Source: Planctomycetota bacterium
GTDB taxonomy: Bacteria; Planctomycetota; UBA1135; GCA-002748355
Assembly (NCBI GenBank): GCA_027021385.1
Contig: JALUUL010000025.1
Location: 1 to 50,166, forward strand
DNA: 50,166 nt
Direction: 5' to 3'
A program made the translations under genes and the position numbers. Each line of letters starts with the position of its first letter. Within the stretch, counting starts at the first letter, position 1. Shown one piece after another: positions 1 to 7,630 of the stretch. Below the pieces are notes generated by a model. It had not been told where the DNA came from. It saw only the letters and a program-made list of their open reading frames with translations, and made no database searches.

Positions 1-708
1 CGTCGCTCGTGATCATCCGCATCCCACACAAACCTCGTGCCCGGAGTTCTTCCAGGAAGGTCCGCCAGTGGACTTCGGCTTCGGAGAGTGCCGCGCTGAC
101 ACCGAGGATGCTTCGCTTGCCGTCCACACCGACACCGACCGCCATCAGCACCGCGCAGTCTCGGATGCTGCCCCCGTGCCGCACCTTCTCGTAGCGTGCA
201 TCGAGGATCAGGTACCTGCACTCGCCCAGCTCCCGGTTCCGCCACTCGGAGATCTCCTCGTCCAGGAGCTTTGCGGCTCGCGAGACCTGGGTGGAGCTGA
301 TGTCGAGGCCGCAGAGCTCGCGGGTGATTTCCGTGACCTTGCGGGTCGACACGCCCTCCACGTACATCTGAGCAACGGCGAGCTTCAGGGCGCGCTCACT
401 GCGCTCGCCGCGCTCCAGGGCCTTGGGGTAGAAGGGATCGGCGCCCTCGGGAAGATTGCGGACGCGAGGGATCTTGAGGTCGAGTTCCCCGAGGCGGGTC
501 TTCATACGCTTGGCCCTGAAGCCGCCCCCGTATCCCCGCCTGTCCTCGGTCCGCTCGTGGGGCCAGCCTCGAGGAAGGCCGACCGCTCGAGCTGCATGGC
601 TTCGTTGATCAGGATCTGGACAACGGAGCCGACCCCTTCGAGTCCGTGTTCAGTAAGGAGTTCCAGGGCCATGGCGATCATCGTAGAATCGGGTTCGTGG
701 TGGGTCAT
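1..708 (-). pseudogene. IS256-family (mutator-type) transposase, frameshifted and cut by the window edge
   Basis: The N-terminus starts at an ATG at 706-708 and reads MTHHEPDSTMIAMALELL, then LINEAMQLERSAFLEAGP. Near 558-562 the frame is lost: with one extra base in a run of four G (plus strand), translation continues without a stop to the window edge. The continuation gives typical IS256 signatures: RGYGGGF, MKTRLGELDLKIPRVR, YVEGVSTRKVTEI, then LILDARYEKVRHGG (first catalytic Asp region) and MRMITSD (second Asp). The third acidic residue would lie outside the window. The element encodes a DDE transposase that moves DNA by recognising its terminal repeats. The single-base loss is either a real inactivating mutation or a homopolymer error; read-level data would decide. 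Confidence 0.85.
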
Positions 709-865
709 CTCGTGCCTCGTGGGGTTCGTAGGTGATCAACACGAAACACCGAGATGGCCGGCCACGCCAACCGATCGCTCCGGAAGGGCTCCTCTCGGGG
801 GCGAGAGCCCTTCCTCCGCTCGGTCAGGCGGCCAGCGAATTTACACCGCTACTGATACACCCCCC
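1..865 (-). mobile_element. Partial IS256-family insertion sequence (5' end of transposase plus one terminus)
   Basis: The transposase gene reads leftward out of the window, and a terminal-repeat-like sequence lies about 130 bp upstream of its start codon, near 832-865. This is the expected layout of an IS256-family element. The far end and any target-site duplication are outside the window, so the exact boundary is inferred. The transposase is frameshifted, so this copy may be inactive unless the frameshift is a sequencing error. Confidence 0.75.
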
Positions 866-866
866 T
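829..866. repeat. Putative terminal inverted repeat of the IS256-family element
   Basis: Read on the minus strand, the end begins GGGTGTATCAGTAGCGGTGT and continues into AAATTCGC. The GTGTAAATT core is common at termini of IS256-family elements. It sits upstream of the transposase start and pointing inwards, as expected. The partner repeat is outside the window, so the pairing was not verified. Confidence 0.6.
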
Positions 867-1093
867 CCTGGTCCAGCATGTATATCAGGCGGAATAATCC
901 AGGGATTCCAAATGCGGATGAAGCCTCGACGGCTTTCCAGGCCACGGACTGTGCGGCCTCTTTGTTCGTTGTTCGCCGCTTTCGCCGGCCCGATTCTCAC
1001 CCACCTCCGGGGCACTGACCGTGGTCGCTACAGGGAACGCCTGCGGGATCCGGTCGCAGTCGGAAGATATCCCGGGCGGGTGCCAGGTAGTGG
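866..1093. other. Intergenic stretch between the IS element and an oxidoreductase gene
   Basis: No gene is supported here. It is the downstream flank of the leftward FAD oxidoreductase and the chromosomal flank of the IS element. I see no strong hairpin followed by a T-tract and no convincing small ORF. Confidence 0.5.
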
Positions 1094-2356
1094 TCACGGG
1101 TTCCTGACCCCCGCCCCTCCGAGGAGGCGCCGGGGGAGGAAGAGGGAGGCGGCAGGATCCTCCGAGCGCCCCGCGCAGAGCCAGTCGAGGGCGAGCCGCG
1201 CGGCGCGGAAGGCCGAGCCCAGGCCGTAACCGTTGAACCCCAGGCAGCAGAGTTCGCCGGTTCTTCCGGGGAGGGGGCCGACGAGGGGAAGGCCGTCGGG
1301 GGTTCCGGCCATGATCCCGGACCAGACGCGCTCGATGCCGGTTTCCGCGGCGGCGGGGAGGTGGGTCCGCATCCATTCCACGAGATTCGCGGTGATCCGG
1401 GGATGGACATGGGCGTCGTCGGTCGTGCCGTTCTCCTCGCCCTTGACGCTCCAGCGCATGCCGCCGAGCGTCAACCGCTCTCCGTGGCGGCGGAAGTACT
1501 CGTAACAGAAGTTTGCGGACATCGCATAGAAGGGCAGGTTCTCGAGGACCTCCGCGGGGAGGGGCCGGGTCGAGAGGATCTGGCCCCGGAACGGGAAGAC
1601 CCGGCGCGCGAGGAAGCCGCTGCGGTCGAGCTCGGGCGCGAGAGCGGAGGTCGCGTGGAGGACGGCCGTCGCCCGCAACCGGCTGCGGCCCTCCGGGCCG
1701 AGGCGCAGCAGGAAGCCCGTTCCGTCCTCCTCGATCTCCGAAACGGGAGTTCCTTCCAGGACGCGGGCTCCCCGGGTTCTCGCGAGGGCGGCGATCCCCC
1801 GCACGAGGGCGCGGGGGTCGACGAGGGCCTCCTCCCGCTGGAAGAGGCCTCCATGGAAACCTCGAAGCAACGGGACCTCCCGCCGGAGTTCCCCGGCCTC
1901 GAGGAGACGGACACGGACCCCGTCCTCCTCGAGCATCGCGGCGCTCGCCCGGAGTTCCTCCCATTCGTGCGGGGTCGAGGCCAGCCTGAGGCCGCCCTCG
2001 GTGCGCAGGCCGCAATCGAGACCTTCCGCCCGGATCCGTCCCACGAGGTCCTCGCGGTTCGCGGCGAGGAAGGCACGGAGCCGCCGGGCCGTTTCGCGTC
2101 CCCATTGGCCGGCCAGGCGGTGGAAGGATTCGCCGAGCCCGCAGAGGATCTGCCCGTCGTTTCGCCCGCTCGCGCGCGAGGCGAGTCTCCCGGCTTCGAG
2201 GAGGACGACTTCGAGCCCCTCGTCCCGGGCATGCAGGGCCGTGCTGGCCCCCGCGATCCCTCCGCCGAGGATCGCGAGATCGCAACGAGGGGGGAGAGGG
2301 TCGCGGACCGGGGCCTCTTCCCGTTCCCAGAGGGGAGGATCGCCCTTTACCTCCAT
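1094..2356 (-). CDS. FAD-dependent amine/amino-acid oxidoreductase (DAO fold, PuuB-like)
   Basis: A 420-residue protein of the D-amino-acid-oxidase/glycine-oxidase fold. The dinucleotide-binding motif GGGIAG is at residues 31-36, followed by the acidic strand end VVLLEAG. The motif SGRNDGQ at 63-69 closely resembles SGRNGGQ of gamma-glutamylputrescine oxidase (PuuB) relatives, which oxidise primary or secondary amines with FAD and produce H2O2. The C-terminal flavin-contact region GLPLVGPLPG and GFNGYGLGSA is also typical. No signal peptide is evident, so it is probably cytoplasmic. The start (MEVKG) lies 17 bp after the stop of the upstream metallopeptidase gene, so the two are probably co-transcribed. 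A long in-frame extension upstream has no family similarity and overlaps that gene, so it was excluded. The substrate cannot be assigned. Confidence 0.85.
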   Translation of the reverse strand: MEVKGDPPLWEREEAPVRDPLPPRCDLAILGGGIAGASTALHARDEGLEVVLLEAGRLASRASGRNDGQILCGLGESFHRLAGQWGRETARRLRAFLAANREDLVGRIRAEGLDCGLRTEGGLRLASTPHEWEELRASAAMLEEDGVRVRLLEAGELRREVPLLRGFHGGLFQREEALVDPRALVRGIAALARTRGARVLEGTPVSEIEEDGTGFLLRLGPEGRSRLRATAVLHATSALAPELDRSGFLARRVFPFRGQILSTRPLPAEVLENLPFYAMSANFCYEYFRRHGERLTLGGMRWSVKGEENGTTDDAHVHPRITANLVEWMRTHLPAAAETGIERVWSGIMAGTPDGLPLVGPLPGRTGELCCLGFNGYGLGSAFRAARLALDWLCAGRSEDPAASLFLPRRLLGGAGVRNP

Positions 2357-2372
2357 CTCCCGTCCGCCCCTC

Positions 2373-3773
2373 TCATTTCCTGTCGAGTGCCCAGGCCTTC
2401 CACCTGGCCTCGAGTTCATCCATGTCCCAGCCCAGGCTGTGTTCGATCGCCTCCTCGCAGAGCTTCTTCCTCGTGTCGGGAAGGATCCCGGTCTCGAGAA
2501 GGAAGTCGGGGAAGGCTTCCGGGCGTTTCTCCCGCAGGAAGGCAAGCAGGGAAGATGCGAGCTCGTACAGGTCCTTCGATCCGACGAGGCCTCTCCGGTT
2601 GCGGTGCAGGAAGCTCTTGGCCCGGAGCATCTCGTCGAAGTCCGGCGCTCGGCTCCTCCGCAGGAGATTCCGGGCGAGGCGCCGGGGATCGAGCCGGGAG
2701 AATCGGGACTCCACCCATTGGGCGATCCCTTCCTGGAGCCAGGGCCCGCCGCCGTCGAGGCCGTAGACCGCCGCCATGACCTGGTGCGTGGCCTCGTGGA
2801 TGTGGATCGGATCCCGGGGGCCTGCGTACCAGGTGCTGTAGAAACGATCCCAGGCATGGCCGTCCATCGCCTCGGCCTGTTCACGGGGAATGCCGGATCG
2901 CAGGGCCGCGAGCAGATACCCGTTACGGGTCCGGTGGAGGAAGATCGTCAGGTCCGGATGCCCGAGGTCCCGGTCGAAGGGGCCGATGCGCTCCTGGATG
3001 AGTGGAGTGAACTCCCGCTCGAGGAAGGCGAGGAGCTTGCGGGCCCCGCTCGGGGCGGCGTCGGTCCAGAGGCGGTAGTGGGCGGTGCTCAGCTCCCGGA
3101 TGTCGGCGCGGACCCTCCCCGGGAATCCGAGACGCAGCTCGGACAGGTCCCGGAGTTCGGCCATCGGGCGGGCGAGGGTGATCTCCTTCGCGGGGAGGAT
3201 GCGGAGGCTCTCGAGGAGGCGAGAGGATTCCGAGAGGGGGGCCGCGCCGGCGTTCCGGGGGAGCTGGAGGGCCAGGTGGACGAGGCGGCGCCTCGGGCAG
3301 AGGAGCACCCCGAGGGTCTCGAGACCGTGGTCCTCGGAGAGCAGTCGGTAGCGGGCTCCGGGTTCCCCGTCCAGGCGGAAGCCCCGGACCGAGAGGAGAC
3401 GGCCTTCCTGTGCAACCTCGAGGAGCCCCCGGCTGACCGTCTGGAAATGGTCAGCGTCGGTGCGGATCCGGAGGAGTGCCTGGGTCCCTCCGAGCATGCC
3501 GGTATATTCCCGGGCCGTCTGCCCGGCGTTCCGGGTCAGAGCGGGACGGGTCTCGAAGTCCGCCGGGATCCGGAAGGCCGCTCCGACCTCGGCGAACCGG
3601 ATCTCCTTCCAGGCGCGGACCCGCGTTCCATGGGCCGAATCCTGGGCCGTTCCTGGGGGCGGAGGGAGGAGGAGGGCTCCGGCGAGGATGGCAAGGGCTC
3701 CGGAAATTCCGGAGAAGCTCCGCTCGGGCCGGAGATTCCGGGGCGTTCTGGGGGCCGGTCCTGGGTTCCTCAT
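2373..3773 (-). CDS. Secreted HExxH zinc metallopeptidase-like protein (peptidase MA / DUF1570 type)
   Basis: A 466-residue protein with an N-terminal hydrophobic segment (about residues 23-38) ending near GTAQ, read as a signal peptide. HEATH at 326-330 is the zinc-binding HExxH motif, and WLQEG supplies a third ligand candidate, Glu348, 17 residues later. This is the gluzincin arrangement seen in peptidase MA-like and DUF1570 proteins. The segment before it (residues 45-200) resembles no domain I can name. It is the first gene of a two-gene operon with the FAD oxidoreductase. Its start follows an AAAGGGA ribosome-binding-like sequence. The family includes poorly characterised secreted proteins common in Planctomycetes, so the actual substrate is unknown. 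Confidence 0.8.
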   Translation of the reverse strand: MRNPGPAPRTPRNLRPERSFSGISGALAILAGALLLPPPPGTAQDSAHGTRVRAWKEIRFAEVGAAFRIPADFETRPALTRNAGQTAREYTGMLGGTQALLRIRTDADHFQTVSRGLLEVAQEGRLLSVRGFRLDGEPGARYRLLSEDHGLETLGVLLCPRRRLVHLALQLPRNAGAAPLSESSRLLESLRILPAKEITLARPMAELRDLSELRLGFPGRVRADIRELSTAHYRLWTDAAPSGARKLLAFLEREFTPLIQERIGPFDRDLGHPDLTIFLHRTRNGYLLAALRSGIPREQAEAMDGHAWDRFYSTWYAGPRDPIHIHEATHQVMAAVYGLDGGGPWLQEGIAQWVESRFSRLDPRRLARNLLRRSRAPDFDEMLRAKSFLHRNRRGLVGSKDLYELASSLLAFLREKRPEAFPDFLLETGILPDTRKKLCEEAIEHSLGWDMDELEARWKAWALDRK

Positions 3774-3886
3774 GCGGGGTGTCCCTTTGCCGGGAGTGGG
3801 GAGCCGTTGGAAACGGATCCTCCTGGGTATGGACAGGGGAAAAAGGGCGGGAAGAAGGGCCTTCCACGACCTCCAGGGTAGCCGAA

Positions 3887-3926
3887 GGATACAAAAAGAG
3901 ACGGGCCGTCCTCGCGGACGGCCCGT
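3887..3926 (-). terminator. Rho-independent terminator for leftward transcription
   Basis: Perfect 11-bp stem (ACGGGCCGTCC pairing with GGACGGCCCGT, 3901-3911 and 3916-3926). On the minus strand the 4-nt loop is GCGA, a GNRA-type tetraloop, and it is followed by CTCTTTTTGTATCC. On the plus strand the tail is only TATT, so it works mainly leftward. It could end the mazG transcript or a separate RNA made from the intergenic region. Confidence 0.75.
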
Positions 3927-3949
3927 TATTCCCTGCCAAAGTTTCCCTC

Positions 3950-4026
3950 AAGGAGTTTCCCATGCACGGAAGAAGAAGACCTTCCGGCGCCGACGCCTGA
4001 GACGGCGCCGGAAGGTCCGCCGTTGA
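3950..4026 (+). other. Tiny ORF with strong RBS fused to a 15-bp perfect hairpin
   Basis: AAGGAG at 3950-3955 lies 6 nt before ATG 3962, a near-ideal spacing. The frame encodes only MHGRRRPSGADA and stops at 3998-4000, inside the loop of a perfect 15-bp stem (GACCTTCCGGCGCCG at 3978-3992 with its complement at 4003-4017). The neighbouring frame would instead give a strongly basic tail, KKKTFRRRRLRRRRKVRR, ending at 4024-4026, and one inserted base after codon 2 would join the two. It may be a leader-type structure, a small basic protein with a frameshift, or simply a hairpin whose palindrome happens to encode arginines. Confidence 0.35.
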
Positions 4027-4125
4027 TCTTTCCCTCATTGCCTGAGGTCCGGACCAACAGGTCCCACCGTTGTGCGGGGAGGAAAAGCAGGTTTCGTGCC
4101 ATGCCCTCTCCAAAGCGGCGAGATT

Positions 4126-4177
4126 TTGACGGTTCCCCGAAGGGATTTCATAAGTCACATTTTATCAGCGACTTATG
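4126..4177 (+). promoter_or_regulatory. Promoter-like TTGACG-N17-CATAAG overlapping a TAAGTC-N13-GACTTA palindrome
   Basis: TTGACG (4126-4131) and CATAAG (4149-4154) are separated by exactly 17 bp, a good sigma-70 geometry. The second hexamer lies within the left arm of a perfect inverted repeat, CATAAGTC (4149-4156) and GACTTATG (4170-4177), with a 13-nt spacer. Such an operator over a -10 box would suit repression by a dimeric regulator. No plus-strand gene follows before 5325, so the transcript, if any, would be non-coding or antisense to mazG. The same TAAG-N17-CTTA spacing recurs at 34617-34641 and 37328-37352. Confidence 0.45.
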
Positions 4178-4261
4178 TATCTTTCTTCCACCCTCCTCAG
4201 ACGAAGGATCCTGGGATTCCTTCCCGGATTCTTCGAGTTTTCCTCGATTCCCGGCGGGGGA

Positions 4262-4300
4262 CCGTCGGAAATCCGACGGAAATCCGACGGTGGGCCGACG
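4262..4300. repeat. Four CCGACGG-type heptamers at exact 11-bp spacing
   Basis: Heptamers begin at 4262 (CCGTCGG), 4273 (CCGACGG), 4284 (CCGACGG) and 4295 (CCGACGT), each 11 bp after the last. The linkers are AAAT, AAAT and TGGG. The first is the reverse complement of the second, so a 7-bp stem with an AAAT loop can also form. About one helical turn per repeat suggests a protein-binding array on one DNA face. Confidence 0.55.
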
Positions 4301-4389
4301 TTGGCCTCTCACCGATCCATCCCCCGGGGAAGCCGGGTCCCTCCCCGAATCGATCCGATTGTCGCGGTCGCCGGTCGGGGCACCGCGGT

Positions 4390-5211
4390 TCATTCCTCGA
4401 GGGCCTTGGCCTCCTCCCAGAGGGCGTCCATCTCCGCGAGGTCCGCCCGGCCGAGCCGGGGGCCGAGCTTCGTTTCGAGGTAGCGGAAGCGCCGGCCGAA
4501 GCGATCGAGGTTCTTCCGGAGGCAGGCTTCGGGATCGAGGCCGAGCCGGCGGGCGAGGTTGACGAGGGCGAAGAGGAGGTCCCCGAACTCGTGCTCGAGC
4601 CGACTCCGGTCCCGGACTTCGCGCCCGATCTCCTCCTCGAGTTCGGACAGTTCCTCGCGGCATTTCTCGAGCGGACCCCGGAGATCCGGCCAGTCGAAAC
4701 CGGTCTGGGCCGCCTTCTCCCCGACGCGGCTCGCCCGGAGGAGGGCGGGGAGCGCGGAGGGGACCCCGTCCAGGACCGAGGGGGGCGGGCCTTCCCCGCG
4801 CTCCTCCCGCTCCTCCCTCTTGATCGCCTCCCAGTTCCGCAAGGCCTCGGCCGCGTCGCCGGCCCGCTCCTCCCCGAAGACGTGGGGGTGGCGCCGGACG
4901 AGCTTGTCGGAGATCGCCTCGCAGATCCCGGCCATCGAGAATCGACCCTCGTCCTCCGCGATGCGGGCGATCAGGAATACGTTCATCAGGACGTCCCCGG
5001 CCTCGACCCGGATCTCGCGGTCGTCGCCGCGGTCGAGGGCCTCGCAGAGTTCGTGGCTCTCCTCGAGGAGGTGTCCCGCCATCGTGTCGAGAGTCTGGCT
5101 CCGGTCCCAGGGGCAGCCCCCCTCCGAGCGGAGCCGGTCGATGATGCGGAGGAGGCGGGCCAGCCCCCGCAGCCGGGGATCTTCGTCGTTCGGTCCTGCG
5201 TCGTGCTCCAT
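4390..5211 (-). CDS. mazG: Nucleoside triphosphate pyrophosphohydrolase MazG
   Basis: A 273-residue cytosolic house-cleaning enzyme that hydrolyses NTPs and aberrant nucleotides to NMP and PPi. The sequence has the MazG hallmark GCPWDRSQT at residues 32-40, the metal-binding helices LLEESHELCEAL (48-59) and EAGDVLMN (70-77) that give the EExxE...ExxD pattern, and KLVRRHPHVFG near 103-113. A second, weaker MazG-like repeat follows (EELSELEEEI, then EFGDLLFALVNLAR). The length fits the family. It stands alone, with about 110 bp separating it from the divergent DUF547 gene. Many relatives are linked to growth-control modules, but nothing here suggests that. Confidence 0.95.
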   Translation of the reverse strand: MEHDAGPNDEDPRLRGLARLLRIIDRLRSEGGCPWDRSQTLDTMAGHLLEESHELCEALDRGDDREIRVEAGDVLMNVFLIARIAEDEGRFSMAGICEAISDKLVRRHPHVFGEERAGDAAEALRNWEAIKREEREERGEGPPPSVLDGVPSALPALLRASRVGEKAAQTGFDWPDLRGPLEKCREELSELEEEIGREVRDRSRLEHEFGDLLFALVNLARRLGLDPEACLRKNLDRFGRRFRYLETKLGPRLGRADLAEMDALWEEAKALEE

Positions 5212-5288
5212 CGGCCTCAGGTTAGCAGGAGGCGGGAATAGGTTCCCGAGGCGGAGAGAAAGGAGGGCACCGATCGGGAAGGGCTTCG

Positions 5289-5294
5289 TAGCAT
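5289..5294 (+). promoter_or_regulatory. Possible -10 element TAGCAT
   Basis: TAGCAT lies 30 bp before the ATG of the DUF547 gene and fits the TAnnnT pattern repeated before several genes in this window. No good -35 is visible 16-18 bp upstream. Confidence 0.25.
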
Positions 5295-5324
5295 GGACGA
5301 AGCTCGAGAATCTGGAGCGCGATC

Positions 5325-6146
5325 ATGAGACCCAGAACCAGCCCCTGGACCCTTCTGCTGCTCGGGGCCTGCTTGCAGGCCGGCGGAAACGGCGCCCAGG
5401 AGGCCGGAACGGGACCGTCTTCGAGACCCGCCTCGCGGCCCGCCTCGGCCCCTTCCCGTCCGAGCGGTCCCCGGATCCCCGGCGTCCGGGGCTTCTCCGG
5501 CCTGCTCTCCGAGGTCGTGCGGAACGGGCGCGTCGACTACGAAGCGCTCGCGAAGAAACGCGCCGTCCTCGACGCCTACCTCGAAGGCGTCGGAAGGGCC
5601 GATCTCCGCGGGGCGGACAGGGCCGCGAAGCTCGCGTTCTACATCAACGCCTACAACGCGGGCTGCCTGCGGCTCGTGCTCGATCTCGTCCTCGGAAAGG
5701 GTCCACGCGGGCGGGACCTGAAGAGTGTGCTCGCGGTCGGAGGCGTCGGCTTCTTCAAGCGGCGCGTGATCCGGGTCGCGGGGAGGACCTCGAGCCTGGA
5801 CGAGATCGAGAGGGAAGGGCGCCGGCTCGGCGATCCCAGGATCCACTTCGCGGTGAACTGCGCCTCGATCTCCTGCCCGCCCCTCCGTCCCCGGGCCTAC
5901 GAACCCGCGACGCTCGAGAAGGACCTCGAAGCCGCGGCGAGGGCCTATCTCCGCTCGCCTCACGGACACCGGGTGATCCGGGGAAGGTTGTGGGTCAGCT
6001 CGATCTTCCGGTGGTATGAGAAGGATTTCGGCGGACGAGCGGGGGTCGCGGCCTTCCTGCGGAAGCGGCTTCCCGCCGAGGCGCGGGACCTCCTGGGGAA
6101 GGGGATCCGATTCCTCGACTACGACTGGTCGTTGAACTCCCGCTGA
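5325..6146 (+). CDS. Exported DUF547 domain protein
   Basis: A 273-residue protein with an N-terminal hydrophobic segment (TLLLLGACLQAG) that could be a signal peptide or a lipoprotein signal with Cys16. A Pro/Ser/Ala-rich linker follows (about residues 28-50). The rest is a DUF547 domain: KLAFYINAYNAGCL, HFAVNCASISCPPLRP and IFRWYEKDF match the conserved blocks of that family. DUF547 proteins occur in many bacteria and plants; the conserved Cys and His residues hint at a papain-like fold, but no reaction is established. It begins 113 bp from the divergent mazG start and is followed by an independent transporter gene. Confidence 0.85.
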   Translation: MRPRTSPWTLLLLGACLQAGGNGAQEAGTGPSSRPASRPASAPSRPSGPRIPGVRGFSGLLSEVVRNGRVDYEALAKKRAVLDAYLEGVGRADLRGADRAAKLAFYINAYNAGCLRLVLDLVLGKGPRGRDLKSVLAVGGVGFFKRRVIRVAGRTSSLDEIEREGRRLGDPRIHFAVNCASISCPPLRPRAYEPATLEKDLEAAARAYLRSPHGHRVIRGRLWVSSIFRWYEKDFGGRAGVAAFLRKRLPAEARDLLGKGIRFLDYDWSLNSR

Positions 6147-6238
6147 AGGGGGTCCGGAAAGGGGCCGGGTCGGCGGCGCGATGAGGCGGACCCCGGGAAG
6201 GATTTGACCCGGCTCCCGGAGCCGCGCAGGCTTTCGGC

Positions 6239-7630
6239 ATGCGTGGACGGAAGGCGGCGCTCCTCGGCGGTCCGTTCCTGGCGCTCGTAGCGGGGGCCGC
6301 GGCCCTCGGGGCCGGCTGGGAGTTCGAGGCCGCCGGAACGGCCGCCGTGACCACCCTCTGCGCGGTCTGGTGGGTCGGCGAGGCGATTCCGATCCCCGTG
6401 ACCTCGCTCCTCCCCTTCGCCCTCTTCCCTCTCGTCGGGGTCCTCGACCACGGCGAGGTCGCGACCGCCTACGGTCATACCCTCATCCTCCTCCTGATGG
6501 GGGGCTTCCTCCTCTCGACCGCGATGGAGAAGAGCGGGGCCCACCGGAGGCTCGCCTTCTTCATGCTGCGCCTCGTCGGCGGTGGAGGGCCGAAACGTCT
6601 CGTCCTCGGGTTCATGCTCGCGACCGCCTTCTGCAGCATGTGGATCTCGAACACCGCCACCGTGCTGATGATGCTCCCGGTCGCCCTCGCGGTGCTCGAA
6701 CGGGACCCTGACGGGAGGCTCGGGCTCCCGCTGATGCTCGGAATTGCCTACGCCGCGAGCATCGGAGGGCTCGGAACCCCGGTCGGGACCCCGCCCAATG
6801 TCATCTTCCTCGGGATCTACAAGGAGGAGACCGGGGTCGAACTCGGGTTCCTGGACTGGATGAAGATCGGGATCCCCGCCGTCCTCGTCCTCCTTCCCCT
6901 GGCCTTCTGGTGGATCACGCGGGGCCTTCGAGGGCGGGGTATTGCAAGGATCCCTTCCCTTCCAGCGATGCGGAAGGCCGAACGTCGCGTGCTCCTCGTC
7001 TTCGCGCTGACGGCCTGCGCGTGGATCTTCCGGACCGCGCCGGCGGGGGGGTGGAGCGCCTGGCTCGGAGTCCGGGGAGCCGGGGACAGCACGGTGGCGC
7101 TCCTCGCGGTCTGCGCGATGTTCCTGGTTCCCTCGGGGGAGAGGGACGGGAAGGCGCTGCTCGACTGGGAGACGGCCTCGAGGATCCCCTGGGGCCTGCT
7201 CCTTCTTTTCGGGGGCGGCATCGCGATCGCGCGGGCCTTCCAGGCCTCGGGGCTTTCGGCCTCCCTCGGGGAGCTGCTCGCCGGGGCCGCCGGGGGGCCC
7301 TTCTTCCTGACCCTCCTCTCGACCTGTCTGTTCGTGACCTTCTTGACCGAGGTCACGAGCAACACGGCGACGACGACGCTCTTGATGCCCGTGCTGGCCT
7401 CGGCGGCCCTGGCTGCGGGCCTCGAACCCCAACTCCTGATGATCCCGGCCTGCTTGAGCGCGAGCTGCGCCTTCATGCTCCCCGTCGCGACCGCGCCGAA
7501 CGCGATCGTCTTCGGCGCCGGCGGGGTGCGGGTCCGTGAGATGGCCGGAGCGGGTTTCTCCCTCAATCTCATGGGGGCGCTGGTCCTGGCTCTTTGTTGC
7601 CTGGCCCTCCTTCCGCTCGGGAAGTCCTGA
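6239..7630 (+). CDS. DASS/SLC13-family anion symporter
   Basis: A 463-residue polytopic membrane protein of the divalent anion:sodium symporter family, which imports dicarboxylates, citrate or sulfate with Na+. Both family signature SNT motifs are present: MWISNTATVLMMLP (Ser-Asn-Thr at 137-139) and EVTSNTATTTLLMP (374-376). These line the Na+ and substrate sites in each half of the inverted repeat. The GGLGTPVGTPPN loop (176-187) is also typical. The length is normal. The start is an ATG about 90 bp after the DUF547 gene. Its last 62 bp overlap, in the opposite direction, the end of the next gene. The substrate cannot be decided from sequence. Confidence 0.9.
   Translation: MRGRKAALLGGPFLALVAGAAALGAGWEFEAAGTAAVTTLCAVWWVGEAIPIPVTSLLPFALFPLVGVLDHGEVATAYGHTLILLLMGGFLLSTAMEKSGAHRRLAFFMLRLVGGGGPKRLVLGFMLATAFCSMWISNTATVLMMLPVALAVLERDPDGRLGLPLMLGIAYAASIGGLGTPVGTPPNVIFLGIYKEETGVELGFLDWMKIGIPAVLVLLPLAFWWITRGLRGRGIARIPSLPAMRKAERRVLLVFALTACAWIFRTAPAGGWSAWLGVRGAGDSTVALLAVCAMFLVPSGERDGKALLDWETASRIPWGLLLLFGGGIAIARAFQASGLSASLGELLAGAAGGPFFLTLLSTCLFVTFLTEVTSNTATTTLLMPVLASAALAAGLEPQLLMIPACLSASCAFMLPVATAPNAIVFGAGGVRVREMAGAGFSLNLMGALVLALCCLALLPLGKS

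Larger units (their letters stand above)
3774..4389. other. Gene-free, structure-rich intergenic region
   Basis: About 600 bp without a convincing protein gene, between mazG (entering from the right on the minus strand) and the metallopeptidase start. It holds an intrinsic terminator for leftward transcription, a 15-bp hairpin overlapping a tiny ORF with a good ribosome-binding site, a promoter-like TTGACG-N17-CATAAG, an 8-bp-arm palindrome with a 13-nt spacer, and four phased CCGACGG-type heptamers. Each is listed separately. Part of it is locally AT-rich (about 4120-4190), unlike the flanking genes. A small RNA is possible. Confidence 0.6.

Noticed and set aside
885..2285. 466-codon minus-strand frame next to the FAD oxidoreductase
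   Set aside because: It overlaps the conserved FAD oxidoreductase in another frame and gives an Arg/Pro-rich chain without motifs.
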